Shown one piece after another: positions 7,243-14,421 of a DNA stretch of 30,997 nucleotides. A model generated the notes under the pieces. That model searched no databases, had not been told where the DNA came from, and saw only the letters and a list, made by a program, of their open reading frames with translations. The translations under genes and the position numbers were made by a program. The stretch lies in NCBI GenBank assembly GCA_030647575.1, contig JAUSJS010000165.1:1-30997 (forward strand), given 5' to 3'. The DNA comes from Candidatus Limnocylindrales bacterium (GTDB lineage: Bacteria; Chloroflexota; Limnocylindria; Limnocylindrales; CSP1-4). Numbering within the stretch: position 1 is the stretch's first letter; the number at the start of each line of letters is the position of its first letter.

Positions 7243-7905
7243 GTGACCGTGGTCGTCCTCCTCGGTGCTCCTGGCGCCGGGAAGGGGACCCAGGCGCCGG
7301 TGCTGGCGGAGCGGCTCGGGGTACCGATCCTCGCGTCGGGTGACCTGCTCCGGGCCGCGGTGGCGGCGCGAACGGCGCTCGGGACGGCGGCCGACCGGTA
7401 CATGAGCCGCGGTCAGCTCGTGCCGGACGACACGATCGTCGACATCTTCCTCGAGCGGTTGGGCGCCGACGACGCCGGCGGCGGCGCCATCCTCGACGGG
7501 TTCCCGCGCACACTGGGTCAGGCCGAGGCGTTGGACCGAGCGCTCGCCGAACGCGGTGGGCGGGTCGATCTCGCCCTCTACATCGACCTGCCCGAGGACG
7601 ACCTCGTGGCCCGGATGGCGAGCCGACGTATCTGCGCGGCCAACGGCCACGTCTACAACATCGCCTCCAACCCGCCGCGGGAGCCCGGCGTGTGCGACCT
7701 CGACGGGTCGCCGCTCGTCCAGCGCGAGGACGATCGTGAGGGGACCGTCCGGGCGCGCATGGCGCAGCAGATCCCACCGCTCAACGAAGTCGTCGACCAC
7801 TACCGAGCGACCGGCGTTCTGCGCACCATCGACGGACTGCGCTCGATCCACGAGGTGACCGCCGGGCTGCTGGCCGCTACCAATCGCGAGTTCGGGGCCA
7901 TCTGA
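7243..7905 (+). CDS. adk: Adenylate kinase
   Basis: The enzyme interconverts ATP + AMP and 2 ADP in the cytosol. The GTG at 7243 gives 220 residues and places the P-loop GAPGAGKGT at residues 8-16, as in the family; an in-frame ATG at 7213 would add ten atypical residues and remains possible. DGFPRT is the AMP-binding motif, and the lid runs RRICAANGHVYN to VCDLDGSPLVQREDD. The lid is of the long type, but the four-ligand zinc site is reduced: C131, N134, C151, D154 instead of three Cys plus Asp or four Cys. It stands two bases before map, the usual secY-adk-map order. Confidence 0.95.
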   Translation: MTVVVLLGAPGAGKGTQAPVLAERLGVPILASGDLLRAAVAARTALGTAADRYMSRGQLVPDDTIVDIFLERLGADDAGGGAILDGFPRTLGQAEALDRALAERGGRVDLALYIDLPEDDLVARMASRRICAANGHVYNIASNPPREPGVCDLDGSPLVQREDDREGTVRARMAQQIPPLNEVVDHYRATGVLRTIDGLRSIHEVTAGLLAATNREFGAI

Positions 7906-7907
7906 CC

Positions 7908-8672
7908 GTGGTGACCCGCAAGTCGCGTTCCGAGATCGAGCGGATGCGCCAGGCCGGACGGATCGTCGCCGAGGTGCTCGACCGGATCGAGGCGGAGCTC
8001 CGCCCCGGCGTGTCGACCGCCGACCTCGACGCCATGGCTGAAGCGCACATCCGGTCGTCCGGCGCCATTCCCTCGTTCAAGGGCTATCCCGGGATCAATC
8101 CCAACCGGCCCTTCCCGGCCAGCGTGTGCATCTCCATCGACGACGAGATCGTCCATGGCATCCCTGGGTCGCGCACGATCCAGGCCGGCCAGGTCGTGTC
8201 GGTCGACGCCGGAGCGATCGTGGACAGCTGGCACGGAGACGGAGCCCGGACCTTCTATGTCGGCGATCCGCCGCCAAGGGTCCGCGAGCTGATCGACCTG
8301 ACCCGCGACGCAATGCTGGCGGGTATCGCCGCGGCGGTATCCGGCAACCACATCGACGATATCTCTGCTGCGGTCGAGGCAGTCGCCAGGCGCGCGGGGC
8401 TCGGGATCATCCGGCAGTTCGTCGGTCACGGCATCGGCACGGCGATGCACGAGGAGCCGCAGGTCCCCAACTACCGGACGGGCCGTCCCGGGCGAAAGCT
8501 GGAACCGGGCATCTGCCTGGCCATCGAGCCGATGTTTACGCTCGGCGGCCACGACACCCGAATCCTGGCCGACGACTGGACGGTGGTCACCAAGGACAGT
8601 TCGCTGGCCGCCCATTTCGAGCATACGATCGCCGTGACCGCCGATGGTCCGCAGATTCTGACCCAGGCTTAA
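7908..8672 (+). CDS. map: Methionine aminopeptidase, type I
   Basis: The enzyme removes the initiator methionine from nascent proteins. The 254-residue length is that of type Ia. All metal ligands are visible: D100, D111, H174, E207 and E238, with H83 (DEIVHGIP) as the substrate-side histidine. Motifs include VSVDAGAIVDSWHGDGARTF, FVGHGIGTAMHEEPQVPNY and AIEPMF. The start is GTG at 7908; a second GTG follows immediately and cannot be distinguished. The stop lies in a hairpin-forming stretch just ahead of the infA promoter. Confidence 0.96.
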   Translation: MVTRKSRSEIERMRQAGRIVAEVLDRIEAELRPGVSTADLDAMAEAHIRSSGAIPSFKGYPGINPNRPFPASVCISIDDEIVHGIPGSRTIQAGQVVSVDAGAIVDSWHGDGARTFYVGDPPPRVRELIDLTRDAMLAGIAAAVSGNHIDDISAAVEAVARRAGLGIIRQFVGHGIGTAMHEEPQVPNYRTGRPGRKLEPGICLAIEPMFTLGGHDTRILADDWTVVTKDSSLAAHFEHTIAVTADGPQILTQA

Positions 8673-8696
8673 AGGCTTAACCGAACGGTTGCCTGG
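8663..8696. terminator. Hairpin at the end of map overlapping the infA -35 element
   Basis: CCAGGC (8663-8668) pairs with GCCTGG (8691-8696), and inside it AACCG (8679-8683) pairs with CGGTT (8686-8690) across AA. Ten bases bulge out on the left arm. There is no T-run, so terminator function is uncertain. The right arm overlaps the -35 TTGCCT. Confidence 0.35.
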
Positions 8697-8717
8697 AACG
8701 GCCATGTTTGATACGCT
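8689..8717 (+). promoter_or_regulatory. Promoter for infA and downstream alpha-operon genes
   Basis: TTGCCT (8689-8694) and TACGCT (8712-8717) are separated by exactly 17 bases, a good housekeeping-sigma promoter. The expected transcription start near 8724 gives a leader of about 57 bases with a strong hairpin (CGGCCCG at 8732-8738 with CGGGCCG at 8741-8747). This is the best -35/-10 pair in the ribosomal block. Confidence 0.65.
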
Positions 8718-8780
8718 ACGCGTTCGTGTGTCGGCCCGCTCGGGCCGGCACTGCGCGTGAGAAAGGGAAGCACGTAGCCT

Positions 8781-8999
8781 GTGGCCAAGCGCGATGCGAT
8801 CGAAGTGGAGGGGACGGTGATTGAACCCCTACCCAACACCATGTTCGCGGTCGAGCTGGAGAACGGCCACCGGGTGCTCGCCCACATCAGCGGCAAGCTG
8901 CGGATGAACTTCATCCGGATCCTGCCGGGTGACCGTGTCCGCGTCGAGTTGTCGCCCTACGACCTGACTCGCGGTCGGATCACCTACCGACTCAAGTAA
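8781..8999 (+). CDS. infA: Translation initiation factor IF-1
   Basis: IF-1 binds the 30S A site during initiation. The 72-residue length is exact for the family. The S1/OB-fold sequence reads KRDAIEVEGTVIEPLPNTMFAVELENGHRVLAHISGKLRMNFIRILPGDRVRVELSPYDLTRGRITYR. The start is GTG at 8781. The AAAGGGAAG upstream is rather distant for a ribosome-binding site. Its neighbours map and rpmJ are standard. Confidence 0.97.
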   Translation: MAKRDAIEVEGTVIEPLPNTMFAVELENGHRVLAHISGKLRMNFIRILPGDRVRVELSPYDLTRGRITYRLK

Positions 9000-9032
9000 G
9001 CCCAGCTCACTCAGCACACGATCGAGGATCCG

Positions 9033-9146
9033 TTGAAAGTCAGAGCCTCCGTCAAGGCCCGCTGCGACAACTGCAAGGTCATCCGTCGCCACGGCACCGT
9101 GATCGTCATCTGCACCAACCCGAAACACAAGCAGCGGCAGGGGTAA
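9033..9146 (+). CDS. rpmJ: 50S ribosomal protein L36
   Basis: This 37-codon gene encodes a complete L36: KVRASVKARCDNC, then VIRRHGTVIVICTNPKHKQRQG. The zinc ligands are C11, C14, C27 and H32. The start is a TTG at 9033, with GAGG at 9024-9027 five bases upstream. It lies between infA and rpsM, its usual position. It retains the zinc (C+) form, consistent with S14. Confidence 0.94.
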   Translation: MKVRASVKARCDNCKVIRRHGTVIVICTNPKHKQRQG

Positions 9147-9149
9147 CCG

Positions 9150-9521
9150 ATGGCCCGTATCGCCGGCGTCGACGTCCCGCGCGAGAAGCGCGTCGAAGTC
9201 GCCCTCACGTACGTCTTCGGGATCGGTCTTCCGACCAGTCAGAAGATCCTCGCCCAGACCAACATCAATCCGGACACCCGGGTGCGCGACCTGACCGAAG
9301 AGCAGGTCAACCGGCTGCGCGAGCTGATCGACCGCCGCTACAAGGTCGAAGGCGACCTGCGCCGCGAGGTGGCCCTCAACGTCAAGCGACTGATCGAGAT
9401 CGGCTCGTACCGAGGTGTGCGCCATCGACGCAACCTGCCGGTGCGCGGCCAGCGAACCAAGACCAACGCTCGCCAGCGTCGCGGACCGAAGAAGACGGTC
9501 GGCGTCAGGCGCAAGAAGTAA
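9150..9521 (+). CDS. rpsM: 30S ribosomal protein S13
   Basis: S13 lies at the top of the 30S head and contacts P-site tRNA through its basic tail. The 123-residue length is normal. MARIAGVDVPREKRVEVALTYVFGIG opens the protein, GSYRGVRHRRNLPVRGQRTKTNARQRRGP is the conserved C-terminal signature, and the end is KKTVGVRRKK. It is three bases from the rpmJ stop. Confidence 0.97.
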   Translation: MARIAGVDVPREKRVEVALTYVFGIGLPTSQKILAQTNINPDTRVRDLTEEQVNRLRELIDRRYKVEGDLRREVALNVKRLIEIGSYRGVRHRRNLPVRGQRTKTNARQRRGPKKTVGVRRKK

Positions 9522-9539
9522 CGAGGGACTGACAACGTT

Positions 9540-9935
9540 ATGGCGGAACGCAAGCGAGCGGTCAAGGTACGTCGCCGGGAGAAGAAGAACGTCCCCCAGG
9601 GGCACGCCCACATCCAGGCCACGTTCAACAACACGATCATCACGATCACGGACCTCAACGGCGCGGTCATCAGCTGGGGCTCCGCCGGCGTCGCCGGCTT
9701 CAAGGGCTCGCGCAAGAGCACGCCGTACGCCGCGGCACTGTCGGCCGAGGGCGCGGCCAAGCGTGCCATGGAGCACGGCATGCGCCAGGTCGAGGTCTAC
9801 GTGAAAGGTCCGGGGGCCGGTCGCGAGCAGGCTGTTCGATCGCTCCAGGCAGCCGGCCTCGAGGTCAGCGCCATCACCGACGTCACGCCAATCCCGCATA
9901 ACGGCTGCCGCCCGCCCAAGCGGCGCCGCGTCTAG
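9540..9935 (+). CDS. rpsK: 30S ribosomal protein S11
   Basis: S11 sits on the platform near the E-site mRNA. The length is 131 residues. Family segments are KKNVPQGHAHIQATFNNTIITITDLNGAVISWGSAG and the C-terminal VKGPGAGREQAVRSLQAAGLEVSAITDVTPIPHNGCRPPKRRRV, the universal S11 signature. The ATG at 9540 follows rpsM by 18 bases. Confidence 0.97.
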   Translation: MAERKRAVKVRRREKKNVPQGHAHIQATFNNTIITITDLNGAVISWGSAGVAGFKGSRKSTPYAAALSAEGAAKRAMEHGMRQVEVYVKGPGAGREQAVRSLQAAGLEVSAITDVTPIPHNGCRPPKRRRV

Positions 9936-9949
9936 AGCTCCGAGGACCC

Positions 9950-10576
9950 ATGGCCCGTTACACCGAATCTGTCTGCCGCCTCTGTCGACGGGAGGGCGCC
10001 AAGCTCTTCCTGAAGGGGACGCGCTGCTACACGAAGAAATGCGCCTTCGAGCGTCGACCCTCGCCGCCCGGCCAGCATGGCGTCCGCCGTCGCAAGGTCG
10101 GCGAGTACGGCCTGCAGCTGCGCGAGAAGCAGAAGGTGCGCCGCACCTACGGGGTCCTCGAGCGTCAGTTCCGTAACTACTTCGTCGATGCCGAGAACCG
10201 GCCGGGTGTCACCGGCGAAAGCCTGCTCCGCTCGCTCGAGCTGCGCCTCGACAACGTCGTCTACCGGATGGGCATTGCCTCGTCGCGGGCGCAGGCACGT
10301 CAGTTCGTCGGCCACGGCCACTTCAGCGTCAACGGTCGACCCACCAACGTCTCGTCGTTCCAGCTCAAGCAGGGCGACCGGGTCGAGGTCCGCGAGTCGC
10401 ATCGCGGCCGTGAGCCGTTCAAGATCGCCAAGGAGACGCTCCGCTCGCACCAGACGCCGGAGTGGTTGACGGTGGATGCCACCAGCCTGAGCGGGGCGAT
10501 CGTCGCCCCGCCAACCCGCGACCAGATGCCGCTCGACCTCAACGAGCAGCTCGTGGTCGAGTACTACTCGAGGTAA
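9950..10576 (+). CDS. rpsD: 30S ribosomal protein S4, zinc-type N-terminus
   Basis: S4 nucleates 30S assembly by binding the five-way junction of 16S rRNA. The protein is 208 residues, normal. The N-terminus MARYTESVCRLCRREGAKLFLKGTRCYTKKCAFERR keeps four cysteines (9, 12, 26, 31), a zinc-knuckle form. The S4 RNA-binding domain includes LELRLDNVVYRMGIASSRAQARQFVGHGHFSVNGRPTNVSSFQLKQGD. It lies before rpoA, as in most bacteria. Confidence 0.97.
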   Translation: MARYTESVCRLCRREGAKLFLKGTRCYTKKCAFERRPSPPGQHGVRRRKVGEYGLQLREKQKVRRTYGVLERQFRNYFVDAENRPGVTGESLLRSLELRLDNVVYRMGIASSRAQARQFVGHGHFSVNGRPTNVSSFQLKQGDRVEVRESHRGREPFKIAKETLRSHQTPEWLTVDATSLSGAIVAPPTRDQMPLDLNEQLVVEYYSR

Positions 10577-10585
10577 CCCGCCCTC

Positions 10586-11581
10586 ATGATCGAACTCGAG
10601 ACCCCGCAGATCGAGCCCGTCGAGGAAGCCGGCACGTACGCCAAGTACGAAGCCGGGCCCCTTCAGGCTGGCTACGGCGTCACCATCGGCAACGCGCTCC
10701 GGCGCGTGCTCCTTTCGTCGCTCGAGGGCGCCGCGGTGACGAGCATCCAGATCCGCGACGTCTACCAGGAGTTTTCGACGATCCCGGGCGTCAAGGAGGA
10801 TGTCACTCAGATCGTCCTGAACGTCAAGAAGCTGCGGCTCAAGAGCTACGCCGACCACCCCGTCCAGCTCCGCCTGATCAAGAGCGGAGCCGGGGCCGTG
10901 ACCGCGGCTGACATCGCCGAGTCGGCCGATGTCGAGATCATCAACCAGGACCTTGTCCTGTTGACCCTCGACACGGACGATGTGACGATCGAGATGGACC
11001 TGACCGTCGAGCGCGGCGTCGGCTATCTTGGTGCCGAGCGCGCCGAGGCGCTGCCGATCGGGGTCATCGCCGTCGATGCGATCTTCACGCCCGTTCGCAA
11101 GATCAATTACGCCGTCGAGAGCATGCGCGTCGGTCAGATGACCAACTACGACAAGCTCACGATCGAGATCGAAACCGACGGGACGATCGGACCGGAGGAG
11201 GCGCTCAGCCGCTCTGCCGAGATCCTGGTCAACCAGTTCCGGCCGTTCGTGACGGTCGGCATGGCGGCAATTCCGGCCGCGGCGGTCAGCGGCGCGGCCG
11301 CGCTGCCGTCGAACATGCTGGACATGCCGATCGAGGAGCTCGATCTCCCGATGCGTGCCTACAACTCGCTCAAGCGCAACAACATCGTCAAGGTCGGTCA
11401 GCTGCTGCAGCTCAAGGACGACGATCTGCTGCGCATGCGCAACTTCGGCAAGAAGTCGCTTGACGAGATGAAGGAGCGTCTGCGGATGCGTGGCTTCATC
11501 ATCCCCGAGACCGAGTCGGACGGCCTCGACGTTGGCGACGCCGACGACGATCCGCCGTTCGACGACGAGGCGGAGAGCTGA
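10586..11581 (+). CDS. rpoA: DNA-directed RNA polymerase subunit alpha
   Basis: The alpha subunit dimerises to scaffold the beta subunits and binds UP elements and activators. At 331 residues both domains are present. The N-terminal domain has LQAGYGVTIGNALRRVLLSSLEGAAVTSIQI; the C-terminal domain has LDLPMRAYNSLKRNNIVKVGQLLQLKDDDLLRMRNFGKKSLDEMKERL, including the DNA-contacting helix. The linker is Ala-rich. The last 20 residues form an acidic tail. It lies between rpsD and rplQ, the standard alpha-operon order. Confidence 0.97.
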   Translation: MIELETPQIEPVEEAGTYAKYEAGPLQAGYGVTIGNALRRVLLSSLEGAAVTSIQIRDVYQEFSTIPGVKEDVTQIVLNVKKLRLKSYADHPVQLRLIKSGAGAVTAADIAESADVEIINQDLVLLTLDTDDVTIEMDLTVERGVGYLGAERAEALPIGVIAVDAIFTPVRKINYAVESMRVGQMTNYDKLTIEIETDGTIGPEEALSRSAEILVNQFRPFVTVGMAAIPAAAVSGAAALPSNMLDMPIEELDLPMRAYNSLKRNNIVKVGQLLQLKDDDLLRMRNFGKKSLDEMKERLRMRGFIIPETESDGLDVGDADDDPPFDDEAES

Positions 11582-11584
11582 TCG

Positions 11585-11938
11585 ATGGCGCATCGAATCG
11601 GTGGGCGCAAGCTCAGCCGCAAGCAGGGCCCGCGGATCAGCCTGTTCAAGAACCTGACCGTGTCGGTGATCCGCTACGAGCGGGTCAAGACGACCGAGGC
11701 GAAGGCCAAGGAGATCAGCGGCCGGGTCGAGAAGATGATCACACTGGCCAAGCGTGGCAATGTCTCCGCGCGCCGCTCGGTCGTGGCCCAGTTCCCGAAC
11801 GAGCCGCTCGTCGTGGCCAAGCTGTTCGATGAGATCGCACCCAAGTACGCAGACCGGACATCGGGTTTCACCCGGATCGTCCGCCTCGGTCAACGCCGCG
11901 GCGACGCGGCCGAGATCGTCCAAATAGAACTGGTCTAG
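11585..11938 (+). CDS. rplQ: 50S ribosomal protein L17
   Basis: L17 lies near the exit tunnel. The 117-residue length is normal. MAHRIGGRKLSRKQGPRISLFKNLTVSVIRYERVKTTEAKAKEI is the conserved N-terminal block, and the C-terminal segment reads FTRIVRLGQRRGDAAEIVQIELV. It is three bases from rpoA. Confidence 0.97.
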   Translation: MAHRIGGRKLSRKQGPRISLFKNLTVSVIRYERVKTTEAKAKEISGRVEKMITLAKRGNVSARRSVVAQFPNEPLVVAKLFDEIAPKYADRTSGFTRIVRLGQRRGDAAEIVQIELV

Positions 11939-11958
11939 GCGCTCGAGAGAGCGTCCCC

Positions 11959-12536
11959 GTGGGCGATCGGCCGCCAGGCCGATTCCGAGCTCGGGTTGAA
12001 TACGACGGAACGGACTTCGCCGGCTTCCAGGTGCGACCTGGGAAGCGGACGGTCCAGGGAGTCCTGGAGGCCGCGCTGGCCCGCCTCGGTACCGGGAATA
12101 CCGCTACAGCGTCTGGAACGGGCCGCGCAGTCCGCTTCGCGAGCGCACCGCGCTCGGGGTTCGGGCCCCGCTCGAGACCGCCGCGATGGCGCGGGCCGGG
12201 TCGGCCTTCATCAGCCGGCACGACTTCAGCTCCTTCGGGGCAACGGACCGCTCGCCGGTCCGGACCGTCAACGTGGTCCGGGTTAGACGGGAGGGCCGGC
12301 TCGTGACGATCGACGTCGGGGCCGACTCGTACCTGCGGGGAATGGTCCGCCGGATGGTGGCCGTCCTCCTGGGGGTCGGTCTCGGCAGGATGGATGAGGC
12401 AGCGATCCAGGCGGCGCTGGCTGGTCCGGGGCCGGCCCTCGATCGGGCAGCCGCCCCGGCCAAGGGGCTCTGCCTCAGGCGCGTCGCCCTCGGGTGGCGG
12501 CCGGGCAAACTGAACGGAGAACACGAGGAACGATGA
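11959..12536 (+). pseudogene. truA: tRNA pseudouridine synthase A, internally deleted and frameshifted
   Basis: TruA normally makes pseudouridine at positions 38-40 of tRNA. From the GTG at 11959 the frame gives RARVEYDGTDFAGFQVRPGKRTVQGVLEAALARLG, the TruA N-terminus, to about 12090. From about 12090 a different frame continues YREYRYSVWNGPRSPLRERTAL, then ISRHDFSSFG and YLRGMVRRMVAVLLGVG to the stop at 12536, the TruA C-terminal half. Roughly 65-70 residues between these halves, including the GRTDAGVHA catalytic-aspartate motif, are missing. The remaining sequence cannot encode an active enzyme. The position between rplQ and rplM is where truA normally lies. The change could be a real deletion or an assembly error. 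Confidence 0.85.
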
Positions 12537-12964
12537 ACGCGAAGACCTATTCGGTACGGGAGAGCGAGATCGAGCGACGCTGGTTCGTCGTCGACGCGAC
12601 GGACGAGACCCTCGGCCGGCTCGCCTCGCGGATCGCGCGCATCCTCGAGGGTAAGCACAAGCCCACCTATCAGCCCAACCTGGACTCGGGCGACCACGTG
12701 ATCGTGCTCAATGCGGCGCAGATCGCGGTGACCCGGGACAAGCTCGACAGCAAGCTCTACAGCCGCCACAGCGGTTATCCCCAGGGGTTCAAGCAGGAGA
12801 CCCTCGGCCACCTCCTCGCGCGGCGGCCGGAGGAAGTCATCCGGCGAGCGGTCAAGGGGATGCTTCCGCACAACCGTCTCGGCACCCAGCAGCTGCGCAA
12901 GCTGAAGATCTATGCCGGTTCGGATCATCCGCATCAGGCCCAGCGGCCTGAGCCGCTCACCTGA
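12533..12964 (+). CDS. rplM: 50S ribosomal protein L13
   Basis: L13 is an early assembly protein of the large subunit. The ATG at 12533 was chosen because it overlaps the truA stop (ATGA), has GAGGAA just upstream, and yields the normal length (143). An upstream in-frame ATG at 12494 adds 13 atypical residues. Family segments are RRWFVVDATDETLGRLASRIARILEGKHKPTYQPNLDSGDHVIVLNA and RRPEEVIRRAVKGMLPHNRLGTQQLRKLKIYAGSDHPHQAQRP. Confidence 0.96.
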   Translation: MNAKTYSVRESEIERRWFVVDATDETLGRLASRIARILEGKHKPTYQPNLDSGDHVIVLNAAQIAVTRDKLDSKLYSRHSGYPQGFKQETLGHLLARRPEEVIRRAVKGMLPHNRLGTQQLRKLKIYAGSDHPHQAQRPEPLT

Positions 12965-12981
12965 CGAGGAGCTCACCAGCC

Positions 12982-13380
12982 ATGTCGATTCCTGCTTTCT
13001 ATTCGGGGACCGGTCGTCGCAAGACGGCCATTGCGCGCGTCCGGCTCCTGCCGGGCGAGGGTGAGATCGTGGTCAACGGCCGCTCGCTGGAGGAGCACTT
13101 CGGCAACGCCGTCAACGAGATCGAGGTCCGCATGCCGTTCCGGGTGACCGGCACGGAGGGCCGCTTCAACGTGATGATCAAGGTCGAGGGCGGCGGCGTC
13201 ACTGGCCAGGCGGGCGCGATCCGCCATGGCATTGCCAGGGCACTGCTCGAGATCGACCCCGAGGGGTATCGCCTGCCGCTTCGCCAGGCCGGCATGCTGA
13301 CGCGCGACCCGCGCATGAAGGAACGCAAGAAGTACGGTCTCAAGCGCGCCCGCAAGGCCCCCCAATACACCAAGCGTTAG
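12982..13380 (+). CDS. rpsI: 30S ribosomal protein S9
   Basis: S9 lies in the 30S head; its basic tail reaches the P-site tRNA anticodon. The length is 132 residues. FYSGTGRRKTAIARVRLLPGEGEIVVNGRSLEEHFG starts the protein, GQAGAIRHGIARALLEIDPE is the central signature, and the end is LKRARKAPQYTKR. rplM-rpsI is a standard pair and closes the ribosomal block. Confidence 0.97.
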   Translation: MSIPAFYSGTGRRKTAIARVRLLPGEGEIVVNGRSLEEHFGNAVNEIEVRMPFRVTGTEGRFNVMIKVEGGGVTGQAGAIRHGIARALLEIDPEGYRLPLRQAGMLTRDPRMKERKKYGLKRARKAPQYTKR

Positions 13381-13382
13381 TC

Positions 13383-13424
13383 GCGCCCGCACGGGCGCTC
13401 CGGGGCGGCGGCTCATCCGCCCGG
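13383..13424 (+). terminator. Paired GC-rich hairpins after rpsI
   Basis: GCGCCCG (13383-13389) pairs with CGGGCGC (13392-13398), and GGGCGG (13403-13408) pairs with CCGCCC (13417-13422). There is no T-run, as is common in high-GC genomes. The position between the last ribosomal gene and the argF promoter fits transcription termination. Confidence 0.45.
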
Positions 13425-13437
13425 TGGCCAGCGCCGC

Positions 13438-13449
13438 TAGAGTTGCCGG
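13438..13449 (+). promoter_or_regulatory. -10 element placed for a leaderless argF transcript
   Basis: TAGAGT at 13438-13443 stands six bases before the argF ATG at 13450. Transcription would then begin at or next to the start codon. No Shine-Dalgarno sequence is seen. The same spacing occurs before the GlmL-like gene. Confidence 0.5.
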
Positions 13450-14421
13450 ATGAACGCCGCAGATGAGCCTCTTGTCTCCCTGGTCGGCCGCGACCTGCTG
13501 AGCGTTGCGGACCTGTCGGCCGCGGAGGTCAGTCGGGTCTACCAGACCGCGACGCAGCTGAAGACCGAGTTTCACGCCAATCGCCGCCACGCCAGGCCGC
13601 CACTCCCGGGCCGGACGCTGGCGATGCTCTTCCAGAAGCCGAGCCTGCGCACCCGGGTCAGCTTCGAGGCCGGGATGGCGCAGCTCGGCGGCCACGCCAT
13701 CTACCTGACCCACGACGTCGTCCTCGGTGCGCGTGAGAGCGTCCGGGACGTCGCCCGCAACCTTGAGCGGATGGTGGACGCGATCGTCGTCCGGACCGGA
13801 TCCCACGAAGTGGCGCTGGAGCTCGCGGCCCAGGCGAACGTCCCGGTCATCAACGGGCTGACCCTCCGCGAGCATCCCTGCCAGGCCCTCGCCGACATCT
13901 TCACGATCCAGGAGCGCTTCGGGCGATTGGAGGGCCTTGTGGTCGCCTTCGTCGGCGATGGCAACAACGTCTACCACTCGCTCGCCCTGCTCGGTGCCGC
14001 CTTCGGGATGGAGATCCGCCTGGCTCATCCGCCCGGCTACGCACCCAACGAGCGGATCGTCAGCCGGGCGCGCGAGCTGGCCGATGCGTCCGGGGCCCGG
14101 CTGCGCTTCGGCCACGACCCGGTTGACGCTGTCCGTGGCGCGGCCGTGATCTACACCGATGCCTGGACCTCGATGGGCCAGGAGGCCGAGACGGAGGAGC
14201 GGCGCGACGCGTTCGCCGCCTATCGGGTCGATGACGCGCTGCTCGATGCCGCAGGGCGCGGCGTTCTCGCGATGCACTGCCTGCCCGCCCACCGCGGCGG
14301 GGAGATCACGTCGGCGGTCATGGACGGACCGCGTAGTCTGATCTGGGAGCAGTCGGAGAACCGGCTGCACGTCCAGAAGGCGCTCTTGGTGGAGCTGCTC
14401 GGAGGCATGCCGAAGGGATGA
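13450..14421 (+). CDS. argF: Ornithine carbamoyltransferase
   Basis: The enzyme joins carbamoyl phosphate to ornithine to form citrulline in arginine synthesis. The 323-residue protein has the carbamoyl-phosphate motif SLRTR (65-69), HPCQ (142-145), the ornithine-loop region DAWTSMGQE (237-245) and the HCLPAHRGGE block (276-285) with the catalytic cysteine. VGDGNNVYHSLALLGAAFGM is the dinucleotide-like second-domain segment typical of OTC. SLRTR replaces the more familiar STRTR, as in many OTCs. Other transcarbamylases (AOTCase, putrescine type) are less likely given the SMGQ loop. Its stop overlaps the next gene's ATG (ATGA). Confidence 0.93.
   Translation: MNAADEPLVSLVGRDLLSVADLSAAEVSRVYQTATQLKTEFHANRRHARPPLPGRTLAMLFQKPSLRTRVSFEAGMAQLGGHAIYLTHDVVLGARESVRDVARNLERMVDAIVVRTGSHEVALELAAQANVPVINGLTLREHPCQALADIFTIQERFGRLEGLVVAFVGDGNNVYHSLALLGAAFGMEIRLAHPPGYAPNERIVSRARELADASGARLRFGHDPVDAVRGAAVIYTDAWTSMGQEAETEERRDAFAAYRVDDALLDAAGRGVLAMHCLPAHRGGEITSAVMDGPRSLIWEQSENRLHVQKALLVELLGGMPKG

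Noticed and set aside
9932..11923. 663-codon open frame on the minus strand across rpsD, rpoA and rplQ
   Set aside because: It is antisense to securely identified genes; long antisense frames are expected at this GC content and its product has no recognisable motif.
12186..12536. Free-standing small gene of 116 codons
   Set aside because: Its sequence is the C-terminal half of TruA and similarity continues upstream of its ATG to about 12090, so it is part of the broken truA.
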